In this document: positions 22,699 to 32,530 of the stretch, piece by piece
Layout of the letters: each line of letters starts with the position of its first letter
Numbering within the stretch: position 1 is the stretch's first letter
Assembly: GCF_020536995.1 (NCBI RefSeq)
Contig: NC_068359.1
Coordinates: 69,324,110-69,388,109, forward strand
Direction: 5' to 3'
DNA: 64,000 nucleotides
Source: Dreissena polymorpha
Lineage: Eukaryota > Mollusca > Bivalvia > Myida > Dreissenidae
Translations under genes and position numbers: made by a program
The notes under the pieces: model-generated
What the model was told of the DNA's origin: nothing
Databases searched by the model: none
The model's input: only the letters and a program-made list of their open reading frames with translations

Positions 22699-25600
22699 GG
22701 GGGGGATTCGTGGGGGGGGGGGGGGGGGGGGGGGGGGGGGAAGGGGGGGGCATGGGACGATGGTTTAGGTGGAGTCTATTGTGGTATGTCAGGTAAGAGT
22801 AGTTTTGTCAAAGTATCAATCAAATCTAATCATAAATAAAGTAGTTATGGCAATTTTAGCAAAATTTAATAATTTGACCTTGAGAGTCAAGGTCATTCAA
22901 AGGTCAAGGTAAAATTCAACTTGCCAGGTACAGTAACCTCATGATAGCATGAAAGTATTTGAAGTTTGAAAGCAATAGCCTTGATACTTAAGAAGTAAAG
23001 TGGATCGAAACACAAAATTTAACCATATATTCAAAGTTACTAAGTCAAAAAAGGGCCATAATTCCGTAAAAATGACATCCAGAGTTATGCAACTTGTCCT
23101 TTTACTGTACCCTTATGATAGTTTGCGAGTGTTCCAAGTATGAAAGCAATATCTCTGATACTTTAGGGGTAAAGTGGACCAAAACACAAAACTTGACCAA
23201 ACTTTCAATTTTCTAAGTATAAAGGGCCCATAATTCCGTCCAAATGCCAGTCAGAGTTACATAACTTTGCCTGCACAGTCCCCTTACGATAGTTAATAAG
23301 TGTTGCAAGTATGAAAGCAATAGCTTTGATACTGTAGGAATAAAGTGGACCTAAACACAAAACATAACCAAATTTTCAATTTTCTAAGTATAAAAAGGGC
23401 ACATAATTCTGTCAAAATACCAGTCAGAGTTACGTTACTTTGCCTGCACAGTCCCCTTATGATAGTTAGTAAGTGTTGCAAGTATGAAAGCAATAGCTTT
23501 GATACTTAAGGAATAAAATGGACCTAAACACAAAACTTAACCAAAATTTTCAATTTTCTAAGTATAAAAAGGGCACATAATTCTGTCAAAATGCACGCCA
23601 GAGTTATCTAACTTTGCCTGCCCAGTCCCCTCATGATAGTAAGTAAGTGTACCAAGTTTGAATGCAATAGCATTGATACTTTCTGAAAAAAGTGGACCTA
23701 AACACAAAACTTAACCAAAATTTTCAATTTTCTAAGAATAAAAAGGGCACATAATTCAGTCAAAATGCACGACAGAGTTATCTAACTTTGCCTGCCCAGT
23801 CCCCTCATGATAGTAAGTAAGTGTACCAAGTTTGAATGCAATAGCATTGATACTTTCTGAGAAAAGTGGACCTACACGCAAAACTTAACCGGACGCCGAC
23901 GCCGACGCCAAGGTGATGACAATAGCTCATAATTTAAAAAAAATAAATAGATGAGCTAATTATGTGCATAATGTCCATATTGCCATCTATTCATATTTCA
24001 ACTTTCATGAAATAATATGAAGAACTTTTCAAGTTATCGCAGGATCCACCGTTTTCTGCAATATTTCTTATCTATTTGTTGCCATAGAAACCAGAATTCT
24101 TGATATAGGAACAAAATGAAATGAAATGCATAACCTCCATATTGTCATCTGTCCACATTTCAAGTTTCATGAAAAAATATTGAGAACTATTTAAGTTATC
24201 GCAGGATCCAGAAAAGTGTGTCAGACTGACAGACACACAGAGCACAAACCATAAGTCCCTCTCCGGTCTCACTGGTAAGGGACTTGCTCGGGCAGTTATA
24301 TGGCTTATAATAAAATTCCAATGACACTTGCCTACAAAAATGGAATATTCTTAAACAAAAACAAATTATTTACTGGTAATAAAACATTAAATATAAAAAG
24401 TATTTTAGACAAAAGGGTAAAATACATAAGGACTTTTATTAATTGAAGATTAAAGGTAGCTTTTCTTAAGGAGGTTTTTGAAAACAGACCCAGTAGTGAG
24501 GTCTGTGTAAAGGGGTGATACATCTTTTTCAATCATTAATGTAATAACCCAAGATTATAACCAAGACAGGTTATTCATACTTATGCATAACCCTTTAACA
24601 GAACAAAAACATTGTCAGGAGCTACCCTGTCCACTAATGAGACCATTAAACCTTGAGTGACTACAGCAGACAGAGTAGCTCCTAACCAGACAAAGGGATT
24701 GAGCAGGCTGGGCAGGAGCTACGCTGGTGGCATATGTCATAAAGAAATGGGATATCAATTGAAGCAGAGTCCTGATATTTTGTGCAAGTATTTTGACATT
24801 TGACATTTCCTCAGTTTTTACCCCTTAAAAAAATCTTCCTTAAATCATATTGATGCAAATATTACAAGGAAGCTAACTCTGTAATATTTTATAGCATAAC
24901 AAGAGATGTGTTTGTCAGAAACACAATGCCCCATAATGCGCCACTTTTTTTTTACCTTTGACCTTAAAGGTCAAAGGTTAAATACTTTTTACCTTGGCCT
25001 TTCACCACTCAAAATGTGCAGCTCCATGAGATACACATGCATGCCAAATATCATGTTGCTATGTTCAATATTTCAAAAGTTATCACAAACTTTAACCAAG
25101 GTTAAAGTTTTCAGACAGAATGACAAAATGACAGACAGACAGGCCAAAAACAATATGCCCCCGATCATTCAATCCTGGGCATAAAAATTTAGATATTTGC
25201 ATTGTCTTTCTTTCAAATTTATTTTTCTTAAAAACATTGGCAGAGCATTTAACAAAAATGAAGAAAGAAAACAACTCTGGACTTCAGTATTTAAAGCCTG
25301 AACAGTTTAATCACAGGGTCATCGATGCATGGTCTTAAAAATCTATTGAAATCCCTGAAACCCTTTTTTGCATGAAGCGATCATATGTTAGTACATGTAT
25401 ACCTGCAATCCAGGGTGGTTTTGGTGCTTGTTACAGAACAGTACAAACACCTTCATCTGCTTGTCCTCTGGTCTCACCTCCTGAGTACGCATTTCATTGA
25501 CTGCCAGTCGGATTTTGTATTTTGTAACTGGGTCAGAAACCTGAAAAAACAACTGTCAGATGTTTGGATCGATGGATAAACAGAGAGAATGATGGATGGA

Positions 25601-28600
25601 CAGATTGATATGAGATTTAAGCAATGGTCAGAAAGAGAGCTGGGATAAATACAGGTACCGATTGCACATAATGCAAATCAATAGGGGCAGGATGGAAAGC
25701 TGGAAAAGTCGGATGACATGATCACTTGTAATTAAGGTTTGTAAGGAAAGTATTTTCATTTGCCATAGAATTTTGAAAAATAAAATTTTAGTTCATAAGA
25801 TTTCACACTTTTAGCGTCCAAAGGAAAGTAAAATAGAGCAGGACTCAACATCTTGCTATTTTGCCAGTCTTGATCTCTACTAAATGGGCATTAAGTCTTA
25901 AATTGCAAATCTGGGACAACATTTTCCAGATAAACTGGATCTTTGCCAAAAAGAGACTCCCATTAAAACAAAAAAAATCCATAAAAGCAGAAAGTGAAGT
26001 CCCAAGGTAGCCTATGAAAAATGCACAGGCTAATCTGGGATGACACTTTATGTACAGGAATTAAGCCCCATTTTCCAAGAGAGAGGCTCATAATATATAT
26101 TTGAACAATTTACTGGGGTAATACAATGTGACTGACAAGATTTTAGCCTCATCAGTCTGTTTGTCTACTGTCATACAACACATTCATGTAAATACATTAA
26201 CACTTTTGGGCTCTGAAGCAAAGTGTAAATGGCTATATCCAATAAGCATGATACTTTAAGTCTGTTCAGGCATTATGCTGTTTGCTGCTTATCAGTATCT
26301 TAGGTTTAGAATTGGAAGCCTTTAAGTCTTGAAAGAAAAGTTTCTAATTTACATTGATTTTCAAAAGGACTTCAAAAACATTGAAGAGCTTATCTGAGTG
26401 GTTTAGGGTTAACCCTTTGCATGCTGGGAAATTTGTCGTCTGCTAAAATGTCGTCTGCAGAATTTCTAAAATTAGCATTTTCTTCTATTTTTTTCAAAGA
26501 ATACTATCAGAATAGCAAACAGTTTGGATCCTGATGAGACGCCACGTTCTGTGGCGTCTCATCTGGATCCAAACTGTTTGCAAAGGCCTTTAAAATTCGG
26601 TTCCCGCACTGAAAGGGTTAAAAGCGTAAATACACAAGAGCAAATATTACCTTAAATCTTGGGAGGTAGATGACAGTTTTAATCTTGATGATGGCTGGAC
26701 ATCCCATTTTTTTTATCCTTCTTAATCTTCTTCTCTTTCGGTTTGGGTCATCTGGTCCAGTATACTTGAAATTCAAGGTTAGATCTTATTGGCACAACAA
26801 TATGTGGTTTATTCAAAATCATCCTTATTCAGGAAAAACTGGGCTTAATGCATTTGCGTTATTTGCTATCCCAGATTACCGGTAGCTAGTACAGTCCGCA
26901 CAGGCTAATCACGGACTATACTTTAAGCTTTTATTAAATTTCTTTCAACTTAAAATCCAACTTAGGAGGAGGGTTGTCCCAAATGAGCCTGTGTTGAGTT
27001 CACAGGCTAATAGCCTGACACTTTATGCACAGCCATTATGCCCAGTTTTCCATATGAGGCTCAAATAGTTCAATATAATTGTGAGAATTTATCAGTCACA
27101 GTGCATAACAGAATCCAATTTTCCAGTATTGATGAAGTTATAAAATGTAGACATCAACTATACTTATTACAAATCAGTTGGCGAATGTTACTGAACACTC
27201 TTAACCATAAACTTACTTTTAGAAGGGAATTTTGAGCCCTTTTTATCACAAATTTCAATTTATCATAAAGTTAGTCACTCACAAGTTGACCATTGATTAA
27301 TTTTCTGCTTTAGTTCTATAATACATTAATTTTTTTACAAGCGGACTAAAATGTACATGTATATACAGGGCTCGACATTAAAGGTAGTCCGACTGTCCGG
27401 GACAACCAAAGTGTTAGTCCGGACAAGTTAATAAAGAATTTGCTTGTCCGACGGGACAAGTGGTTGTTATAATTTAATAACTTAGAACAAATGCGTTTAA
27501 ATCCGTTATTTCTGTGGAGTAACCACCCTTTATTTTGAAATATATATTTTGTTTATGTTTAAACGACAAAGCACGAGATATTCCGATAGTTCCATGGGAT
27601 ACTACGCCGCACTGTTTACAAGAAAGGCAACCCTTAACATTTTTCTTTGCCAAGATAACAATATTATTCTCCCTTATAATGAATATGCATTTTACGACAC
27701 CGGTACACATTGATCTTTAAGACAATTAAAGTAGTATGGTGGCAAAACATAAGTTTTTGTCAGTTATTTTGGCTTTGTATAATGTTTAAAAAATCAATAA
27801 TATCCAGTTTTCCTGTTATCTAGTCAGTTCTTTTTGTATTCAAATTGCCTAAAATTATGTTAACATGTATTTTGAATGATTTAAGTCTTTATGATTTGAG
27901 CTTTTTGTATTATTTAATTACTTTGCGAAGAACTGAGCAAAATAAGATATAATGGTCAGGACAAGTTGCTTTCTGGTCAGGACAAGTGAAGTTTAGGTCT
28001 ACTTGTCCGACTGGACAAGTGGCTCCAAAAGTTAATGTCGAGCCCTGATATATCAATAGAAATACAAAATGTTGATTTAACCCTTTCAGTGCTGGAACCA
28101 ATTTTTGAAGGCTTTTGCAAACAGTTTGGATCCAGATGAGACGCCACAGAACGTGGCGTCTCATCAGGATCCAAACTATTTGCTATTCTGATAGTATTCT
28201 TTGAAAAAAATCAAAGAAAATGCTAATTTTATAAATTCAGCAGACAACATTTTTGCAGACGACAAATTTCCCAACATGAAAAGAGTTAAATAAACCACAT
28301 AGTGTAATTAATATTTTTTTTAGTAACATGATAAGTTAACAAAAATTGTGTATTATAGAGGAGGGAGCCTATTTTCACAAAGCCAGTTGTAAAAAAACAA
28401 CATCCAAATTCACAAAGGTCTGAATCACAATACTACTGCAAGTTAGTGGACTCCATATGTACTATTATCTTTTATTTAGAGTCCAACTTGAGACAGCGGT
28501 CGGTCAACAGAAATGGCCAAAGTAGCAGTTGTAGACCAGTAACGGTCTGCTGTTCTCAGGTCACCAGTTTTTAGATGGTTGGTAGTATTGCTAAGTCGTT

Positions 28601-31600
28601 ACCCCACCCTGTTGATTGCAAACAGCCATTAACCCTTTCAGTGCGGGAACCGAATTTTGAAGGCCTTTGCAAACAGTTTGGATCCAGATGAGATGCCACA
28701 GAACGTGGCGTCTCATCGGGATCCAAACTGTTTGCTATTCTGATAGTATTCTTTGAAAAAAATCGAAGAAAATGCTAATTTTAGAAATTCAGCAGACGAC
28801 ATTTTAGCAGAAGACAAATTTCCCAGCATGCAACGGCTAATTGCAGATAAAGGAGTTTGAAATTCAATGTCTTCTGTGCCATATCACAAGCTAATTACAA
28901 CGCTCTCTAATAAGTGTTCATGTTGACTTTTTATAACTTTTCAACACCCTTTTTTGTTTTCTCACAGTGGGTCGCATTTATCACATTAAAGACAGTTACT
29001 GCAATGACATTCTTTAGCCGCAAAATAGACGCACAAAAGACACTATGATTTCAGTGTTCACGTTTTGCTCCACAAAATGACTGCCTCGTGACTGCTAAGC
29101 ACAGGTAAACAATGGCTTTGGGATTGGAAAATACTGGCTGTTGGCCGCTATGGCCAGGTGACTGTTATACTCTGATGTTATATAGAAGGATTTTCTTCAA
29201 GGGGGGAGGGATTAAGACTGACGAATTCTGTAGACAGGTGACCACTGCTCTCATGTGACCGCTACAACAGGCTGGACTGTACATAAAACATTACCTTTGG
29301 CTTACTTCTGCCAGGTCCATAGTGGCACTCCCTTGCTTCCCGGGCAATGTTGACAAATGGAACTTTGGAGAATGGAATTTTGAGACCCTGTCGAACATCA
29401 AATTTGATGGGAGCTTTTGCGAGTGATGTAAAATCTAAAAAATGAACAAGGACAACAGCTAATAAAAAAGTTTATACAATTAACACCTGGGGTGGAAACT
29501 TTGGAGAACAGAATTTTTTGACCTTGTTAAGTATTTAAGTCAAAGATGTGAAACCTGATAAATCAACAAGTGATGTCTCAAAACATGATGCACGAATATA
29601 ATTTTATAATTAATATAATTGTAGTGAAATGTTAATTTTAAAAGATGTAAAATGGGAAAATAATCAAACATGTGAATTGCCATCATATGGCCATCGACTG
29701 TTGTTTTGCTTTAAAAGTATAATGTACATTTTCAGCGTATCATATATCAACCATGAAGACATACTGGAATTTGACTATCTGTGGTAGTCTAAGTTATATA
29801 GTACAAGTATATTTAAACTTAAAGCTGACAATTTATAAATCAATCAAAAAATGAAACCATGCTTATAAACTTATTTTTTTACTTTTTTTACAGAAGTTTA
29901 CTTTAATTAATTTTGAAAGCAATGTCTGCATAGTTGGTAACTACACACACAGTTGCAGCATAATACTTCAATTTAAACTCAATCAATTAAGTGAAAACAA
30001 TTTTCTATTTCTAATCACATTAACCTTGACCCAACTGGCCCCACCTGCAATTATGCTATATGCATATAAAATGACAGGACAACACCTCCATCCAAATTAA
30101 AGTTATTGAGGGGAAATAATTGTTCTATTTTTGATTACATTTAGACAAGCAAGATTGCCAGGTAGTATTTGCTTCCAAATATTGTAACCTTGCAGCTTTC
30201 ACAATTTATTGTGCAATTACAAATGCATGTGATTTTTTAGACATAACCAGATCATTTTCATAAACTTTTGTAAGCACTCTCAGTATATTGCCCAGCAAAA
30301 TTCGTAACTCAGGGTCGTCGTAATGATTGAAAACAAAGGATTATTTTGGAATAGTAACCGATTGGGCAGGGGGTCAAGGGGCCGCCTAGGCCCCCTTGTA
30401 GGTCCATGGAAATACCCTGTTCGGGGGGTCAGGGGGGCGAAGCCCCCCGACCGAAAACGAATTCTAGACATTTTAGGGAAAAAATACTGCTCTTCTCAGA
30501 GCCTAAAAAAGTAAAAATGAGGTCTAAAAAGAACAGAAAATTTTAAGATTGTCACATTTTTTGTATACTGTACAATGTAAAAACATATTATATTATTAGA
30601 TCTTTGCATGTTCTAATTCTATCCATTACCCGATAATCCAGTATTATTACGATTTCTTTTTTTTTCAAAACCAAATTACGGCCAATATTGACGATGAATG
30701 TCGTCCGCCATTAAACGCAAGTGCATATACAAATTAAATTAAAGGATTGGGGAATTCCAATTGAAATTCAACATAAGTGAATAAGGTGACCCGATTTGAG
30801 AGCATTGAGAACTGTTTATATTTAGTAATTACGACAAATCAACGACTCAATCTAAACTGTTACATGTACCTAATTTCAGAAAAGTTTGCGAAAGTGAAAG
30901 TAAATTTCTGAAAATAAAAACGCGTCTATCGTTAAATTTTACCGAGTACTTTTCATTCCTGATCGTGATATAACTTGTCAGGTCATTCATGCATGTAGAC
31001 CTATATGTATGCATAGTTTGGCAATCTCAAAACACATTATTTACCTACTTATTATATTATGTGTTATGACCATTTGTATAACAAAATACATTATTTAATT
31101 TAAGTATTTTCAAATGCGTATAATTAAATGTGTTATCTGAAATCATTTTCAGATTTCATTATTCACGGAAAATTCAGAAAATTCTAGCAATAGAGACACA
31201 TTTCTCGTGTTTTTCATGTACAGATGAAAATCATGCCAAAATTAGACTTCATGTATAACATCACGTCATTCTTCCTCGGGGAAAGCTAGACTTAAATATT
31301 TAGATGCTGAATAATGACTTCGTAGCACAGAGGTCGCTAATATCTTTTATCTTGGTAGAAAATCGAAAAGCATTTTTTAATATGTAGAAAAAATTTCTCT
31401 TACTAAAAAAAACTAGTTAATTACGCTCTACAGTGCTACATTCGTTGAAATACGGTCAGTAATAATCAGTGAAATGTACAGCTATTTGATACAGTTTCAC
31501 GTGGGGTCGGCGTGTATTGGTTGCCTGAGCGCTGATTGGTTGACGTGCTTACCAAAAAGAATTTGATTGACAGCTGGAAAAATCAATATTGGCCACTCGC

Positions 31601-32373
31601 TGAGAAATTCATTGAAAACAGTAGTTCTAAGGCTGAGTTAACGGACTGTCTGAATGACCGGGTGTCGCTCTACTTTACTACTTTTATTCCTCGTCAATTA
31701 TTGTTGGTTTGCGTGATCAAAACTTCCGATCGCAATTTTAAAGATTCGGTAAAAACAACCGATTTTCTGGCAATTTTAACCGATGAATTCGATCAGCAAT
31801 CGGTTAATAATGACAACCCTGTAACTGCGAGTAAAACTCGCAGTCTGTTCAGATTTTATGCTCATTGCTGCTCATCAGTATATAAGGGTTGGAAATCAAG
31901 CTGTTTAAACTATAATCTAGTTATAAAGGTACTTTATTAAATGTAACTATCTTGGGGACCACAATTGTGTCAAAATACGTATCTAAGCGGTTAATTAAGG
32001 GTTAATTGTCACAATGTGTATCTGCTGTCAAACATCACACTTTAACAATACAAAAATCAATAACTACTAAAGAGGGTTTTCAAAATGATCACTATTGCGT
32101 GCATAAAAACCACGGTCAACTGTAAGTTTGCTGTGTCGAACACAGTCTTTTACTGGTATCTAACCTGAAAACATCAGTAAAAAGCACTGCAGCAAAGTAA
32201 CATTGCAAAAAACACAGTGTTGCAATCACATATCTTATTGAATCCATAGCAATTTTGCTACCTGGGCTGAATATTCTCTTTTTAAATAGTAAAATATATT
32301 TCTCCTTTGTTCTTGACTCGTGAAGACGAATATATTCCTCTGCTTCTTCGAACGAATTGAAAGCGACAGCCAT
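17257..32373 (-). CDS. Gene A: CARF/ALS2CR8-like putative nuclear protein, 404 aa, 7 exons
   Basis: Coding exons in order of transcription: 32373-32262, 29434-29295, 26764-26651, 25540-25403, 21883-21789, 20679-20586, 17778-17257 (stop TGA). They total 1215 nt, every junction is GT-AG and the phases are 1,0,0,0,2,0, so the frame stays open. Seen: N-terminal FNSFEEAEEYIRLHE, a VPFVNIAREAREC segment (exon 2), a strongly basic NRKRRRLRRIKK stretch at about residues 92-103 that could serve as a nuclear localisation signal, GCPAIIKIK and LPRFK (exon 3), a segment ending KHQNHPG (exon 4), and a C-terminal block at residues 343-390. This order resembles CARF/ALS2CR8-type putative DNA-binding proteins of molluscs. 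Function is inferred from family resemblance only. No membrane segment or signal peptide is seen. The start ATG has A at -3 and G at +4. It is the inverted paralogue of gene B. Confidence 0.75.
18148..20530. mobile_element. Palindromic-repeat element swollen by an internal minisatellite
   Basis: The left flank (18148-18303) reads GGGCTTATTGC, AATCCCAGATTAACCTGTGC, AGTCCACGCGGGC and TTTAAAGGACGTCTCTTC, then GCTGAAAGTGTCTTCACTGA. The right flank (20457-20530) reads GCAGACTGCGTAGGCC, TTGGACAACACTTTCAGC, GTGCATGAAGCCCTGTTT. These are the two ends of the same ~245-bp family found at 55073-55318 and 61619-61868. The array at 18304-20457 occupies its 3' arm. It lies in the last intron of gene A. Confidence 0.65.
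18304..20457. repeat. 45-bp minisatellite, about 47-48 units
   Basis: The unit is CTGAT(T/A)AGACTG(A/T)GCAG, ACTTAACGCTAGTGCATTAA, GCCCTTCA. Two main variants alternate irregularly: TTAG with GAGC, and TAAG with GTGC. Because 45 is a multiple of three and no stop falls in one frame of either strand, both strands stay open for hundreds of codons (plus frame LSPSLIRLCRLNASA, minus frame SEGLNALALSLHSLI). A 7-bp insertion CTGAGTG occurs at 18474 and again at 19606, exactly 25 units later, and shifts the frames. These open frames are artefacts of periodicity and not genes. Confidence 0.9.
20586..20679 (-). CDS. Gene A exon 6 (residues 200-231)
   Basis: Acceptor TTATTTCAG and donor GAC|GTGAGA; 94 nt, the same length and phases as gene B exon 6. 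It encodes WLNSCKLSKHVQSFHDRGYY then FARQLGHITLD. Gene B has LLVTHGLGEHCNLFSEHNIL there, so H-x2-x-F-x-[DE] and an aromatic near the end are shared. Confidence 0.75.
20932..21546 (-). repeat. AACCAGGTTTTC-ended ~0.6-kb dispersed repeat
   Basis: It starts AACAAGGGACAAAATTTTC next to ACAAAACCAGGTTTTC and ends TTTTTCCTTCCGAAAACCTGG-TTAA. Inside are two tandem submodules with GACCTTGACCTTGGAGATAT, CACACCGTCCAATG, CAAATGTGCCAA and ATTTTAAAATCTCACAATGA, and a GC-rich CCCGCC tract. Other copies: 45311-45915, 49171-49475, 56512-57037, 59897-60583. It lies in intron 5 of gene A. Confidence 0.7.
21789..21883 (-). CDS. Gene A exon 5 (residues 169-199, phase 2 end)
   Basis: Acceptor TTTTTCAG and donor GAGGC|GTGAGTGA; 95 nt. 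It encodes an acidic linker (VNKDGIHDLVPEPISEEIVP). The phase-2 end joins exactly to exon 6, whose alternative frame would meet a stop after five codons, which supports this donor. Confidence 0.75.
22100..22760. repeat. G-rich low-complexity region with poly-G and poly-A tracts
   Basis: Several G runs of 8 to more than 20 bases (for example about 22379-22399, 22609-22621 and 22711-22740) alternate with poly-A runs (22441-22460, 22661-22695). Two diverged ~240-bp units share CATAAAATAAT-AAAATAAATA, TTTTTTAACCGTTT and TATAGTGTGAGGGTGTGGTGG. It lies in intron 4 of gene A. Proline-rich open frames here are artefacts. Exact G-run lengths may be unreliable in an assembly. Confidence 0.75.
22860..23935. 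repeat. About 175-bp tandem repeat, six units
   Basis: AAAGTGGACCTAAACACAAA or a close variant recurs at about 22993, 23171, 23344, 23517, 23690 and 23865. Between these are TTTTCAATTTTCTAAGTATA, AAGGGCACATAATTC, AGTTATCTAACTTTGCCTGC and GAAAGCAATAGC. The last unit ends CCGGACGCCGACGCCGACGC. One inverted unit lies at 10443-10716. It lies in intron 4 of gene A. Confidence 0.75.
24897..25190. repeat. ACAAGAGATGTGTTTGTCAG repeat
   Basis: It starts AACAAGAGATGTGTTTGTCA followed by GAAACACAATGCCCC, and carries CTTTGACCTTAAAGGTCAAA, CACTCAAAATGTGCAGCTCC, ACTTTAACCAAGGTTAAAGT and ACAGACAGACAGGCC. It ends near ATCCTGGGCATAAAAAT. Opposite-orientation copies lie at 46206-46590 and 55976-56320. Several inner words are perfect palindromes. 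Confidence 0.65.
25403..25540 (-). CDS. Gene A exon 4 (residues 123-168)
   Basis: Acceptor GTTTTTTCAG and donor CAG|GTATAC; 138 nt. It encodes VSDPVTKYKIRLAVNEMRTQ, a PEDKQMKVFVLF stretch and KHQNHPGLQ. Gene B exon 4 carries PEDKLLKVSLIFSGEHCDHS at the same place, so PEDK-x2-KV and a final His pair are shared. Gene B's exon is longer by 51 codons. Confidence 0.8.
25863..26095. repeat. Diverged AAGTGTCGTCCC palindromic repeat
   Basis: GGGCATTAAGTCTTAAATTG, AATCTGGGACAACATTTTCC, then ATGCACAGGCTAATCTGGGA, TGACACTTTATGTAC and ATTAAGCCCCATTTTCCAAG keep the order of the family seen at 61619-61868. It lies in intron 3 of gene A. Confidence 0.55.
26205..26412 (+). repeat. Partial GCATAAAACCAG-type repeat abutting a MITE
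   Basis: AAGTCTGTTCAGGCATTATG, CTGTTTGCTGCTTATCAGTA, TCTTAGG, AAGCCTTTAAGTCTTG and GAGTGGTTTAGGGTTAA match the right half of the 16218-16459 copy. Its terminal TTAA (26409-26412) is also the first TTAA of the next element. Confidence 0.5.
26409..26621 (+). mobile_element. Complete TTAA-ended palindromic MITE (piggyBac-type ends)
   Basis: 213 bp from TTAACCCTTTGCATGCTGGG to GCACTGAAAGGGTTAA. A long central hairpin pairs CAAACAGTTTGGATCCTGAT-GAGACGCCAC with GTGGCGTCTCATCTGGATCC-AAACTGTTTG. TTAA at both ends and terminal CCCTTT fit the piggyBac superfamily's known TTAA target rule. It sits 29 bp downstream of gene A's exon 3 donor, so on the minus-strand transcript it forms a hairpin right after the 5' splice site. 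Confidence 0.7.
26651..26764 (-). CDS. Gene A exon 3 (residues 85-122), basic segment
   Basis: It encodes YTGPDDPNRKRRRLRRIKK, then MGCPAIIKIKTVIYLPRFK, and ends AAG|GTAATA. The frame requires the acceptor TTTCAAG just before TATACT. A second AG (GGACCAG) 15 nt inside would shift the frame. Thirteen of the last 21 residues match gene B exon 3 by hand alignment. A complete TTAA-ended MITE lies only 29 bp beyond the donor. Confidence 0.8.
26827..27065. repeat. Diverged AAGTGTCGTCCC palindromic repeat
   Basis: CTGGGCTTAATGCATTTGCG, TATCCCAGATTACC, GTCCGCACAGGCTAATCACG, TTCACAGGCTAATAG, CACTTTATGCACAG and ATTATGCCCAGTTTTCC follow the family order. It lies 63 bp upstream (in gene orientation) of gene A exon 3. 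Confidence 0.6.
27366..28047. mobile_element. 682-bp hAT-like non-autonomous element
   Basis: The left end CAGGGCTCGACATTAA and right end TTAATGTCGAGCCCTG are perfect inverted repeats of 16 bp. Subterminal sequence carries repeated CTTGTCCGAC/GGACAAGT words on both sides. CAGGG...CCCTG ends are typical of hAT elements (known). The flanks are AT repeats (TATATA and ATATAT), so an 8-bp target duplication cannot be judged. No transposase is present. It lies in intron 2 of gene A. Confidence 0.7.
28077..28289 (-). mobile_element. TTAA-ended palindromic MITE, inverted copy
   Basis: It starts TTAACCCTTTCAGTGCTGG and ends CCAACATGAAAAGAGTTAA, the reverse orientation of the 26409-26621 copy. It includes the GGATCCAGATGAGACGCCAC hairpin. 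It lies in intron 2 of gene A. Confidence 0.7.
28629..28840 (-). mobile_element. TTAA-ended palindromic MITE, inverted copy with worn end
   Basis: It starts TTAACCCTTTCAGTGCGGGA. The hairpin reads GATCCAGATGAGATGCCACA against its partner GTGGCGTCTCATCGGGATCC. The right end is eroded (CCCAGCATGCAACGGCTAA). It lies 340 bp from the previous copy in the same orientation. Confidence 0.65.
29295..29434 (-). CDS. Gene A exon 2 (residues 38-84)
   Basis: Acceptor TTTTTTAG and donor AAG|GTAATG. It is 140 nt long, identical in length and phase to gene B exon 2. It encodes DFTSLAKAPIKFDVRQG, then KVPFVNIAREARECHYGPG. Gene B has GVPFINLGMQWKVCEYGYA at the same place, so VPF-[IV]-N and C-x-YG are the conserved positions. 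Confidence 0.8.
29435..31814. other. Intron 1 of gene A, mostly unassigned
   Basis: AT-rich sequence without recognised coding sequence. A G/C-rich self-complementary patch at about 30360-30460 (GGGGCCGCCTAGGCCCCCTT, GGGGGGCGAAGCCCCCC) stands out against the AT-rich surroundings and could form hairpins. The open frame at 31536-31940 overlaps the repeat at 31815-32005 and is not supported. Confidence 0.45.
31815..32005 (+). repeat. GCATAAAACCAG-type repeat, left end missing
   Basis: AACTGCGAGTAAAACTCGCA-GTCTG, GCTGCTCATCAGTATATAAG, TGTCAAAATACGTATCTAAG and a final AAGGGTTAA match the right part of 16218-16459. It lies within intron 1 of gene A, about 260 bp from exon 1. Confidence 0.6.
32262..32373 (-). 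CDS. Gene A exon 1 (residues 1-37, phase 1 end)
   Basis: It encodes MAVAFNSFEEAEEYIRLHE to KKRIFSP and ends CCAG|GTAGCA. The Phe-x-Ser-Phe-Glu-Glu-Ala opening matches exon 1 of gene B (VFDSLEKANEYIREEE). The start is well placed for initiation. A longer overlapping out-of-frame reading begins at an ATG at 32474 and could act as an upstream ORF if transcription starts above it. Confidence 0.75.
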
Positions 32374-32530
32374 ACTTGCAATCGTGATACATCGGCTATC
32401 TCGGATTCCTCCGTAAGATAGGCCTCGTGGCTAACGGTCGCCATATTGCCTTGTATTACTACTTTACTACCCAAAAGGTTGTCAGTCTATTGTTATGAGG
32501 CTGTATACATGCGCGTTGAACTAGCGCCAA
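32374..32530 (-). promoter_or_regulatory. Probable 5' leader of gene A
   Basis: Sequence directly upstream of the gene A start is richer in G/C than the surroundings (GATTCCTCCGTAAGATAGGC, GGCTAACGGTCGCCATATTG). An ATG at 32474 on the minus strand opens a 79-codon reading that overlaps the real start out of frame. No TATA box was identified. The transcription start is unknown. Confidence 0.3.

Noticed and set aside
31536-31940. 134-codon plus-strand frame in gene A intron 1
   Set aside because: Its last third lies in a dispersed repeat and the first part has no recognisable motif or splice context.
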